47,951 bases of DNA, from NCBI GenBank assembly GCA_902779125.1, contig CACZAC010000014.1:1-47951 (forward strand), written 5' to 3'. The translations under genes and the position numbers were made by a program. This stretch comes from an uncultured Bacteroidales bacterium. GTDB lineage: Bacteria; Bacteroidota; Bacteroidia; Bacteroidales; Muribaculaceae. Under the pieces are notes generated by a model that saw only the letters and a program-made list of their open reading frames with translations, was not told the origin of the DNA and searched no databases. Below, in pieces: positions 1 to 6,446 of the stretch (position 1 is its first letter; every line of letters starts with the position of its first letter).

Positions 1-559
1 GGTTTACTCCAACACCGGTGGTCAGGCCTCTAAGGCTACCCCGATTGGTGCTATCGCCAAGTTTGCCGCTGCCGGCAAGCGCGTCCGCAAGAAAGACCTT
101 GGTCTGATTGCCAGCACCTACGGTTATGTATATGCCGCACAGATTGCTATGGGCGCCGACAATGCTCAGTGCCTGAAGGCCATCCGCGAGGCTGAGGCCT
201 ATGACGGTCCTTCTATCATCATCGCCTACGCTCCCTGTATCAACCACGGTATCAAGGCCGGTATGGGTAAGGCACAGGCCGAGGAGCAGGCAGCCGTAGC
301 TTGCGGTTACTGGCACCTGTGGCGTTACAATCCTCAGCTCGAGGCCGAGGGCAAGAACCCCTTCACCCTTGACAGCAAGGAGCCCAACTGGGACAACTTC
401 GAGAACTTCCTCAAGGGCGAGGTGCGCTACGCATCTGTACTGAAGCAGTATCCCGACGAGGCTGCCGAACTGTTCGCTGCCGCTAAGGAGAACGCTCAGT
501 GGCGTTACAACAACTACCGCCGTCTGGCTCGCCAGCAGTGGGGTGTTGCCGAGGACTAA
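1..559 (+). CDS. nifJ: Pyruvate:ferredoxin (flavodoxin) oxidoreductase, C-terminal part
   Basis: The reading frame is open from base 2 and ends at TAA 557-559, so this is the last 185 residues of a protein that starts before the window. The sequence has the thiamine-diphosphate-binding C-terminal domain of PFOR: a NTGGQASKATP stretch at the very start, STYGYVYAAQIAMGA, and YAPCINHG with the conserved late cysteine. The family is normally about 1150-1200 residues and oxidatively decarboxylates pyruvate to acetyl-CoA, reducing ferredoxin in the cytoplasm of anaerobes. A strong hairpin terminator follows within 25 bases, so this is the end of its transcript. Nothing suggests a truncation other than the window edge. 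Confidence 0.95.
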   Translation, partial: VYSNTGGQASKATPIGAIAKFAAAGKRVRKKDLGLIASTYGYVYAAQIAMGADNAQCLKAIREAEAYDGPSIIIAYAPCINHGIKAGMGKAQAEEQAAVACGYWHLWRYNPQLEAEGKNPFTLDSKEPNWDNFENFLKGEVRYASVLKQYPDEAAELFAAAKENAQWRYNNYRRLARQQWGVAED

Positions 560-582
560 TCACAACCTCGACTGAATGATAT

Positions 583-620
583 TGCGGGGCAGGGACACGA
601 TTCCTGCCCCGCATTTTCAT
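583..620 (+). terminator. Rho-independent terminator after nifJ
   Basis: A perfect 11-bp stem (583-593 with 603-613, GC-rich, 9-base loop) is followed by TTTTC. It sits 24 bases after the nifJ stop codon. Confidence 0.85.
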
Positions 621-691
621 TATCAGTGGCAGCCATTGAAAAAAAGTTTTTTAATGTTCATCGCTTTCTTTTTTGTCTGCTACATTATTTG

Positions 692-699
692 TATTTTTG
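692..699 (+). promoter_or_regulatory. Bacteroidota -7 element before the SH3 lipoprotein gene
   Basis: TATTTTTG matches the Bacteroidota -7 consensus TAnnTTTG. The nearest -33-like TTG lies at 673-675, only 18 bases upstream, which is shorter than usual. The predicted transcript would start near 706, about 45 bases before the first ATG. Confidence 0.45.
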
Positions 700-749
700 C
701 AGTGATTTAATCCGCTTTTTTCAATTCATTCAACATTAGTTCAATTCTT

Positions 750-1247
750 ATGAAATTTAACATCTCCCCTAAGGCTACTATGAAGCATTGTTTCTTTGGT
801 ATGCTGGCAGCGCTGCTGGCAGTCGGCAGCTTCTCATCCTGCTCCAACGACAAGAGTGAACAAAACACGGTGACTGTTCAAAGCCTGAACGACAGCACAG
901 ACCAATTGCCAGTCGACACCGTCAGCGCAAAACCCGCCGACACCACGGCTACCGCCACGACTGTTGCTCCCGCCGATACTGCCATCCAGGACATCAAAGG
1001 CCAGGAAGACCCGGCACTTGAGGGCGAGAAGCAGTTTATCGTCGTGACAGGTTCCAACGTGCGCCTGCGCAAAACGCCCGAAATCAAGGACGACAACATC
1101 ATCAAGGATAAGAGCGGCAAGCCCGTTTATCCCAAGAAGGGTGAACGCCTGCAGTTCTACCGTGAGGAAGGCGACTTCTGCTTCGTAAGCTACAATGACG
1201 AGCTGGTCTATATCGCCAAGAAGTTCACCGCTCCAGCCAAAAAGTGA
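750..1247 (+). CDS. Lipoprotein with C-terminal bacterial SH3-like domain
   Basis: The 165-residue product starts with a basic n-region and a hydrophobic stretch ending in GSFSSC, which looks like a lipobox, so it is probably an outer-membrane or periplasmic lipoprotein. A start at 780 (MKHCFFGM) would give a more usual 20-residue signal peptide and is an equally good choice. Residues about 30-90 are a low-complexity Thr/Asp/Ala linker. Residues about 95-160 (VVTGSNVRLRKTPE, then a tyrosine/glycine-rich beta segment) resemble an SH3b domain, a fold that often binds peptidoglycan. The gene is followed after 67 bases by an L,D-transpeptidase on the same strand, which supports a role at the cell wall. 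The exact function is unknown. Confidence 0.8.
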   Translation: MKFNISPKATMKHCFFGMLAALLAVGSFSSCSNDKSEQNTVTVQSLNDSTDQLPVDTVSAKPADTTATATTVAPADTAIQDIKGQEDPALEGEKQFIVVTGSNVRLRKTPEIKDDNIIKDKSGKPVYPKKGERLQFYREEGDFCFVSYNDELVYIAKKFTAPAKK

Positions 1248-1314
1248 TATAACCACCATCGGAGGGGATAATCCCATAACGGGATGCGTCTCCACCTTAT
1301 AAATATCATTCAAG

Positions 1315-2067
1315 ATGAAGCATTTCATAGTGAAATTGCTGACGGTCGCTGTATTCACGGCTCTGTGGACGGCATGCGGGTATATCGAAGGCGGCAAACA
1401 CGTCTCTGAAGCCCCTGACACAACTGCCACGACGATTGACTCGCTTGCTTTGCCAAACGATAGCCTAGCGCCCAACAGTGCTGTGGATTCTACTGCAGCC
1501 ACAACAGACACTTTGCCTCAAATCGTCATCAGCGGGGACAGCGTGCCCTATGTCCATAGCAGTTCGTTTATTGTCGTTTCCAAGAAAGACCTGCGCCTCA
1601 TCGTCTATGCCCGCAGCAACCGTGGCGACACCATCGCTTTGGCGTCCTACCCCGTGTGCATGGGCAAGAACAAGGGCAACAAGCAGGGGAAGGGCGATAT
1701 GCGTACTCCAGAGTCACCGGCTGGCAAACCTTTCACTATCACGATGATTCAGGACGCCTCGACCTGGAAACACGACTTCGGTGACGGGCGCGGCAATATC
1801 CTGTCCTACGGGCACTGGTTCCTGCGCCTCGACACTCCAGGGCATAACGGCATCGGCATCCACGGTAGCACCAACAACGAGAACACCGTTCCCGGACGTG
1901 CCAGCGAGGGTTGCATCCGCTTGCTCGACAAGGACATCATCACCCTCAAGGAGCGTTACGCCCGCGTGGGAATGCCTGTCATCGTCAAGGCCGAGGAGCA
2001 AGGCCTGCTCCCCTTCGAGCAGAAATGCATTTCACCCAGCCCCCGCCTGATTGATAAAAAAGATTAA
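1315..2067 (+). CDS. L,D-transpeptidase (YkuD domain) lipoprotein
   Basis: The 250-residue product has a signal peptide ending in LWTAC (lipobox-like), a Thr/Ser/Asp-rich linker to about residue 75, and then a YkuD catalytic domain. The catalytic signature is visible: GIGIHGST, followed by ASEGCIRLLDKDI, giving the His and the nucleophilic Cys of L,D-transpeptidases. Such enzymes form 3-3 cross-links in peptidoglycan or attach proteins to it in the periplasm. It forms a likely two-gene unit with the SH3 lipoprotein upstream; both have the same DTTATT-type linker. A small hairpin lies in the 67-base gap (ATCCC/GGGAT near 1272-1286). The next gene has its own promoter. Confidence 0.88.
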   Translation: MKHFIVKLLTVAVFTALWTACGYIEGGKHVSEAPDTTATTIDSLALPNDSLAPNSAVDSTAATTDTLPQIVISGDSVPYVHSSSFIVVSKKDLRLIVYARSNRGDTIALASYPVCMGKNKGNKQGKGDMRTPESPAGKPFTITMIQDASTWKHDFGDGRGNILSYGHWFLRLDTPGHNGIGIHGSTNNENTVPGRASEGCIRLLDKDIITLKERYARVGMPVIVKAEEQGLLPFEQKCISPSPRLIDKKD

Positions 2068-2081
2068 ACCAGGTCATTTAG

Positions 2082-2113
2082 TTTGGATTTATCACAAATA
2101 ATGACTATATTTG
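2082..2113 (+). promoter_or_regulatory. Promoter TTTG-N20-TATATTTG
   Basis: The -33 box TTTG (2082-2085) and -7 box TATATTTG (2106-2113) are separated by exactly 20 bases, a textbook Bacteroidota vegetative promoter. Transcription should start near 2120, which rules out an upstream ATG at 2111 for the next gene and supports the ATG at 2174. Confidence 0.8.
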
Positions 2114-2173
2114 TCGAATCATTCACACTGGCTATTTTGCCAGCTATTATTACGACATAAAACAATCACTATT

Positions 2174-2509
2174 ATGGGATTACTTGATGAACTCCAGAGA
2201 AAGTTAGAAGAGGCCGCACGCCAGGCGCAGCAGGGCGGTGGGCAGTCCACAGGTGGTAACGATATCCCCAACCCCTGGGATCAAACCCCACAACAACCGC
2301 AGCAACAACAGCAACAAGTGCCTAACTATCCTCCCGGCTACCAACAGCCACAGCAACCCAACCAGCAGCAGTATCAGCAGCAATACCAAGCCATCATGCA
2401 GCAGATGCAGCAGCTCGTACAGCAGGCCTACCAGCTGGGTTACCAGTATGGCGTGCAGGTTGCCCAGGCTGGCGGTTTCCGTGCCGGCCTGATGGACGAA
2501 GAGAAGTAA
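2174..2509 (+). CDS. Small glutamine-rich protein of unknown function
   Basis: The 111-residue product begins MGLLDELQRKLEEAARQAQ, a likely amphipathic helix, and continues with a Gly/Gln/Pro-rich middle (polyglutamine runs, residues about 20-75). It ends in a Q/M/A/Y-rich helix (QQMQQLVQQAYQLGYQYG) and GFRAGLMDEEK. No signal peptide or known domain is visible. The start was chosen because a promoter places the transcript start after the earlier in-frame ATG at 2111. The gene is monocistronic: it has its own promoter and a strong terminator. The composition suggests a disordered or self-assembling protein, but this is only inference. Confidence 0.7.
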   Translation: MGLLDELQRKLEEAARQAQQGGGQSTGGNDIPNPWDQTPQQPQQQQQQVPNYPPGYQQPQQPNQQQYQQQYQAIMQQMQQLVQQAYQLGYQYGVQVAQAGGFRAGLMDEEK

Positions 2510-2534
2510 GCCGTCGGCTTACATCCATATCACT

Positions 2535-2584
2535 ACACCACTAATCTGCCTCACATTTACAGGCAGATTGGTGGTGTGTCTTTT
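2535..2584 (+). terminator. Terminator after the Q-rich gene
   Basis: A 17-bp stem (2535-2551 with 2561-2577, one G-T wobble, 9-base loop) is followed by GTCTTTT. Confidence 0.85.
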
Positions 2585-2589
2585 AAAAA

Positions 2590-2637
2590 AACACAAAACA
2601 ACAAGGACAACGCTGATGATTCGCTGTCCTTGTTGTT
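2590..2637 (-). terminator. Terminator of the glutamine synthetase gene
   Basis: A perfect 13-bp stem (2597-2609 with 2625-2637) is followed on the minus strand by a T-rich tract. It lies 30 bases after the glnA stop codon and back-to-back with the plus-strand terminator at 2535-2577. Confidence 0.85.
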
Positions 2638-2666
2638 GATAATGTAGTCTTGACAAACAGGGCTGG

Positions 2667-4175
2667 TTAGCCGCACTGGAAGTACTCGTTCACGAGTTGG
2701 CTGGTGCGCTTGGGATCATGCTCGATGTCATGGCGCAGGGTGCGGTCATCAAACGAGCGCAGCTCGGCGATGATACCGTCAATCATGTGAGAACTGAAGA
2801 CATCCTTCTCCTCGAAGGCGGCACGCAGCTTGTCCAGGCAGTCGGCACTGGCGACACAGCTGTCGGGCAGGCAGTCGAGCTCGTTGAGGCGCGCAGCGTT
2901 GGCGGCATCGTGGATGTTCACGTCAACATAGGTCTTCTTGGCCAGCTCAAGGGCATTCTCCATTTCGAAGCCGTGGCGACAAGCTACGCACAGACCGGCA
3001 AGCAGCTGGTAGATGTCGGCCGAGCCGTCCGGTGAACGCATCTCGACGGTCTGCTTCTGAGTCGTGTCAAAGTTGCTGGCAGGCTCCAGCGGGTTGGCAG
3101 CGCGGCACATGTCGGCACCAGCGGTCCAGCCCAGAGGCACGCGCACGAGCACCGAGCGGTTGCGGTCGCCCCAGCATACGTTGGTGGGAGCCTCCTGATG
3201 GGGAACCAAGCGGAAGTAAGACATCGGATTCTTGTTACCGAAGGCCGTGATGGCGGGAGCCAAGTCCATCATACCGGCGATGGCCTTGCGGGCCTCGTCG
3301 CTCAGGACGCCCTTATCGTTAATCATCATGTTGCGGCCATCCTTCATCATGCGCATGTGGATGTGGAGGCCAGAACCAGCCTTGCCGGTAGTAATCTTGG
3401 GAGCAAAGGTCACATTCAGATTGGCACGGAAAGCCAGGTTCCTGATGACCCACTTGGCAACCATCAGCTGGTCGGCTGCATCGAGCACGGGAACGGGCAG
3501 GAACTCGATTTCGTTCTGCTCATAGACCACACCGTCCTGCTCAAAGTTGCCCACCTCGCTGTGACCGTACTTAATCTGGCCACCAGCCTTGGCGATGTAG
3601 TCCATGCAACGCTGACGGAAGTCGTTGGTCTTGGCATAAGGCATTGACTCGTGGTAGCCGTGCTGGTCGCGGGCGGGATAGTAATCCACCGAAGGACGGA
3701 TGACGTAATACTCCAGCTCACCCATGGCCTCATATTCCATACCAGTCACCTCGCGGAAAGCCTGAGCGGCCTTGCGAAGTGTCTGCTCGGGAGAACTCTC
3801 CAGCGGATTGCCGTCCTTGTCAAAGAACGAGCACAACAGGCACAGGGTGGGAATCTCGGCGAACGGGTCGAGGAAAGCGGTGCTGAATCGAGGCAGCACA
3901 TACAAGTCACTGGAACTAGCCTGAATAAAGCTGAACAGGCTCGAACCGTCAACGCGCTCACCACACGACAGGATGGTGCGCAGATAATCCTTGCTGCTGA
4001 TGACAAAATTCAGGGTTTTCAACTTGCCGTCACCGCCGGGGTACATGAAATTGACCATGCGGATGTTGTTCTCCTCAATGAAGCGGATGATGTCGGCCTT
4101 GGTGAACTCGTGCGGCTCTTTCTGCAGGTAGGCCACAACCTGATTGGCGTTCAACGCCAGAATCTCGTTTTCCAC
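2667..4175 (-). CDS. glnA: Glutamine synthetase (type I-like)
   Basis: The 502-residue cytoplasmic enzyme joins ammonia and glutamate to glutamine using ATP. Visible family signatures include an N-terminal beta-grasp segment (VNFMYPGGDGKLKTLNF), VDGSSLFSF, the metal-binding GELEYYV near residue 155, the ATP-loop version KITTGKAGSGLHIHM near 265-280 and NRSVLVRVP. Length and motifs fit the type I family of about 450-500 residues. The Tyr adenylylation motif of enterobacterial GlnA was not seen. The gene is monocistronic, with a promoter at 4265-4295 and a terminator at 2597-2637. Confidence 0.93.
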   Translation of the reverse strand: MENEILALNANQVVAYLQKEPHEFTKADIIRFIEENNIRMVNFMYPGGDGKLKTLNFVISSKDYLRTILSCGERVDGSSLFSFIQASSSDLYVLPRFSTAFLDPFAEIPTLCLLCSFFDKDGNPLESSPEQTLRKAAQAFREVTGMEYEAMGELEYYVIRPSVDYYPARDQHGYHESMPYAKTNDFRQRCMDYIAKAGGQIKYGHSEVGNFEQDGVVYEQNEIEFLPVPVLDAADQLMVAKWVIRNLAFRANLNVTFAPKITTGKAGSGLHIHMRMMKDGRNMMINDKGVLSDEARKAIAGMMDLAPAITAFGNKNPMSYFRLVPHQEAPTNVCWGDRNRSVLVRVPLGWTAGADMCRAANPLEPASNFDTTQKQTVEMRSPDGSADIYQLLAGLCVACRHGFEMENALELAKKTYVDVNIHDAANAARLNELDCLPDSCVASADCLDKLRAAFEEKDVFSSHMIDGIIAELRSFDDRTLRHDIEHDPKRTSQLVNEYFQCG

Positions 4176-4264
4176 TATTTCTCTCTTAAGATTTTAGGCT
4201 TTCGCCATCAGCTAATAGCTAACGGCAGAAAAGCAGGTTAATTAATGGTTTTAGTTCTTTGGGA

Positions 4265-4295
4265 CAAAGGTAGTGCAAGTCGAGCACAATGGCAA
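4265..4295 (-). promoter_or_regulatory. Promoter of glnA, TTG-N20-TACCTTTG
   Basis: On the minus strand a -7 box TACCTTTG (4272-4265) lies 20 bases after a -33 TTG (4295-4293). The -7 box is extended to TTGCACTACCTTTG, the same 14 bases as in the promoter at 23147-23160. The -33 region lies inside a long hairpin. Confidence 0.7.
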
Positions 4296-4369
4296 GAAAA
4301 AACACTTTTTTCTTGCATTGTCGAGACGCAGCCTGCCTTCGCCGCAAGGCAACGGTAGTGCAAGTCGAG
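4269..4369 (-). repeat. Intergenic hairpin/direct-repeat element upstream of glnA
   Basis: The 16-mer GGTAGTGCAAGTCGAG occurs twice, at 4269-4284 and 4354-4369 (85 bases apart). Between the copies are a long hairpin (4286-4302 with 4306-4321, ACAAT...ATTGT ends and A/T-tract core) and a TGCCTT/AAGGCA hairpin near 4334-4350. A related arrangement is found at 23147-23280. It resembles a dispersed REP-like intergenic unit that overlaps promoters. Confidence 0.55.
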
Positions 4370-4391
4370 GGTTTTACAATAAATCGGAACA

Positions 4392-4431
4392 GCACATAAA
4401 ACAACAGGGACACCCAAAAATGTCCCTGTTG
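4392..4431 (-). terminator. Terminator of the HerA/YjgR-type ATPase gene
   Basis: A perfect 11-bp stem (4402-4412 with 4421-4431) is followed on the minus strand by TTTTATG. It lies 27 bases beyond the stop codon. Confidence 0.85.
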
Positions 4432-4457
4432 CCTTTAGCATTATTATCGAAATGACG

Positions 4458-6038
4458 TCACTTGATGACGTTACCTAGAATGTCGCGCAGGATTTGACGG
4501 CCAGCAGCACTGGTCGCGTTCTTCACGGCTCGTCCTGCGGCATCCTTGACGCTTGTGTTCTTGCTCTTCTTTCCAGTGATGGCGTCAGATACGGTTTTGC
4601 CCAGGATGGCGGCCAGCGTGCCTGTCACAGCAGTGACGATGGACTTCCAGACCTTACTCCAGACGGTTTTCTCTTTCTTCTTGGACTTCTCCTCTTTCTC
4701 GGCCTCCTTGGCTGCTGCGGCCTCTTCGGCGGCTTTAGCCTCGGCTTCGGCTTCACGGGCGAAGACCTCAAAGACGCTCTCGCGGTCCTGTGCTTCCTTG
4801 TACTTGTTGTTGATGTCCTTGGCGGCATTCATGATGTCCAGGCGTTGGCCCTCGGTGATGGCACCGATTTGGCTCAGCGGGAAGAGGACTTTGGCGCGTT
4901 CTACTACGCTAGGAGCGCCCTTCTCGTCAAGGAATGATACCAGCGCTTCGCCGGTTTCCAACTCGAGTATGGCGTCTTCGGTCTTGAAGTCGGGGTTGGC
5001 ACGGAAAGTTTCGGCAGCCACCTTGACGGCCTTCTGGTCGCGCGGCGTGTAGGCTCGCAGGGCATGTTGAACGCGGTTGCCCAATTGGCCCAGGATGATG
5101 TCGGGGATGTCGGTGGGCAGCTGTGAGATGAAGAAGATGCCCACGCCCTTACTGCGGATGAGGCGGATAACCTGCTCAATCTTGTCGGTGAGCGCTTTGC
5201 TCGTGTCCTCAAACAGCATGTGAGCCTCGTCAAAGAAGAATACCAGCTTGGGCTTCTCCAGGTCTCCCACCTCGGGCAGGGTGCTGTACAACTCACTGAT
5301 GAGCCACAGCAGGAAGGTCGAGTAGAGTTTGGGCTGCAGCATCAGCTTGTCGGCTGCGAGCACGCTCATCACGCCCATGCCATCGCGTGTGTCCATCAGG
5401 TCCTGGATATTGAACGACGGGATGCCGAAGAACTTGTCGGCGCCTTGGTTCTCAAGGTGCAACAGGGCACGCTGGATGGCGCCGATGCTGGCAGGAGCCA
5501 CGTTGCCATATTGGGTGGTGTATTCCTTGGCATGCTTGGACAGCCAGTCCAGAGCCGAACGCAGGTCCTTGAGGTCGTCGAGTAGGATGCCTTTCTCGTC
5601 GAGAATGCGGTACAGGATGTTGAGCACGCCCGTTTGGGTATCGTTCAGCCCCAGGATGCGGCCCATCAGGTCAGGGCCCATCTCGCCGATGGTGGCGCGC
5701 ATGGGGATACCTTGTTCGCCAAAGACATCATAGAACCTGACGGGACAGCCCTCAAAGGTGAGGCTCTCCTTGTCGATGCCGAACTCGGGCAGTCGCTTCT
5801 CGATGAAGCCCGACAGCTTGCCTGGCTGGCTGATGCCCGACAGGTCGCCCTTCATGTCGGCCATGAAGCAGGGCACGCCCGCCTTGCAGAAACTCTCGGC
5901 AATCACCTGCAGCGTCACCGTTTTACCTGTTCCCGTAGCTCCGGCAATCAAGCCGTGGCGGTTGGCCATGTTGCCCAGGATGCTGATGGGCCCGTTGGGT
6001 CCGTGAGCAATATAGAATCCGTTCTCTTGAGTGTACAT
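4458..6038 (-). CDS. HerA/YjgR-type P-loop ATPase (DUF853)
   Basis: The 526-residue protein begins with GPNGPISILGNMANRHGLIAG and a Walker A motif GATGTGKT near residue 36-43, has a Walker B KLVFFFDEAHML near 268-279 and later FFISQLPTDIPD. This matches the YjgR/DUF853 branch of the HerA/FtsK ATPases, whose function is poorly known (putative helicase or translocase). Residues about 430-470 are a charged E/A/K-rich coiled coil, followed by an Ala/Lys-rich tail. No HerA partner nuclease (NurA) is seen nearby, so a DNA end-resection role is not supported here. The gene has its own canonical promoter (6092-6123) and terminator. Confidence 0.88.
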   Translation of the reverse strand: MYTQENGFYIAHGPNGPISILGNMANRHGLIAGATGTGKTVTLQVIAESFCKAGVPCFMADMKGDLSGISQPGKLSGFIEKRLPEFGIDKESLTFEGCPVRFYDVFGEQGIPMRATIGEMGPDLMGRILGLNDTQTGVLNILYRILDEKGILLDDLKDLRSALDWLSKHAKEYTTQYGNVAPASIGAIQRALLHLENQGADKFFGIPSFNIQDLMDTRDGMGVMSVLAADKLMLQPKLYSTFLLWLISELYSTLPEVGDLEKPKLVFFFDEAHMLFEDTSKALTDKIEQVIRLIRSKGVGIFFISQLPTDIPDIILGQLGNRVQHALRAYTPRDQKAVKVAAETFRANPDFKTEDAILELETGEALVSFLDEKGAPSVVERAKVLFPLSQIGAITEGQRLDIMNAAKDINNKYKEAQDRESVFEVFAREAEAEAKAAEEAAAAKEAEKEEKSKKKEKTVWSKVWKSIVTAVTGTLAAILGKTVSDAITGKKSKNTSVKDAAGRAVKNATSAAGRQILRDILGNVIK

Positions 6039-6091
6039 AGTCGTGTTGCTATAATTATTGGTTATTTGTTTTCTTTCACGTTACTTGGTCA

Positions 6092-6123
6092 CAAAATTAA
6101 GCTTTTATCTGCATAAATCCAAA
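6092..6123 (-). promoter_or_regulatory. Promoter of the YjgR-type gene, TTTG-N20-TAATTTTG
   Basis: On the minus strand a -7 box TAATTTTG (6099-6092) follows a -33 TTTG (6123-6120) after exactly 20 bases. It lies about 55 bases before the start codon at 6038. Confidence 0.8.
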
Positions 6124-6235
6124 TCAAATCTGCAATTACATTGTTTTTCCCTCGTTACGGACCTGGAATAGATGACCTGTTTTGACCGATTTTCGTAGTT
6201 CTTCATATCTAACGATTACTTTTTCCTGATTTTTC

Positions 6236-6267
6236 TTGGTTGCAATCAAATTATGTTTATATATTTG
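6236..6267 (+). promoter_or_regulatory. Promoter of the trpB leader, TTG-N21-TATATTTG
   Basis: The -33 TTG (6236-6238) and -7 TATATTTG (6260-6267) place the transcript start near 6274, about 170 bases before trpB. The long leader carries the attenuator described in the next entries. Confidence 0.75.
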
Positions 6268-6294
6268 CAACGTCAACATAAATATGAGATATTA

Positions 6295-6351
6295 ATGTCA
6301 ATGTTTTCAGCATATTGGTGGTGGTGCAACTCAAGATTGAAAAAGTCGTGA
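6295..6351 (+). CDS. Trp leader peptide with three tandem tryptophan codons
   Basis: The 18-residue reading frame MSMFSAYWWWCNSRLKKS (alternative start at 6301) carries TGG-TGG-TGG at 6316-6324 and stops at TGA 6349-6351. It begins about 20 bases after the predicted transcript start. It lies just upstream of mutually exclusive hairpins and of a tryptophan synthase gene, the layout of the ribosome-stalling leader peptides known from enterobacterial trp operons. Three consecutive Trp codons in an 18-codon frame at exactly this place are very unlikely by chance. There is no Shine-Dalgarno site, as is usual in Bacteroidota. Confidence 0.85.
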   Translation: MSMFSAYWWWCNSRLKKS

Positions 6352-6425
6352 GTCGCATGACCATTTGGAATCATTAGGATAACAAAATAGAATAAAAGGT
6401 CTGTCGTTCTCGCGACAGGCCTTTT
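6319..6425 (+). promoter_or_regulatory. Trp attenuator (1:2, 2:3 and 3:4 hairpins)
   Basis: Hairpin 1:2 pairs 6319-6332 (which overlaps the Trp codons) with 6350-6363: 12 of 14 positions pair, one as G-U. Terminator 3:4 pairs 6394-6406 with 6413-6425 (13 bp, one G-U, 6-base loop) and its 3' arm ends in TTTT, 21 bases before trpB. Antiterminator 2:3 can pair 6359-6366 with 6394-6401 (7 of 8). With scarce tryptophan, a ribosome stalled at 6316-6324 would mask arm 1 and free arm 2 to capture arm 3. With ample tryptophan, a ribosome reaching the stop codon at 6349-6351 would mask arm 2 and let the terminator form. Pairings were found by eye; energies were not computed. Confidence 0.8.
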
Positions 6426-6446
6426 AAACATTATTAATAATAATAC

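Noticed and set aside
834-1511. Long open frame on the minus strand opposite the lipoprotein and L,D-transpeptidase genes
   Set aside because: It is antisense to two genes with clear signal peptides and a catalytic motif; its sequence has no recognisable domain and follows codon shadowing.
4458-6038. HerA-type ATPase as part of a HerA-based defence or end-resection system
   Set aside because: No NurA, SIR2 or DUF4297-type partner is adjacent; the neighbours are glnA and trpB and the gene has its own promoter and terminator.
6270-6446. T-box or tryptophan riboswitch-like leader upstream of trpB
   Set aside because: No T-box sequence or specifier-loop layout was recognised; the tandem Trp codons and alternative hairpins explain the leader better.
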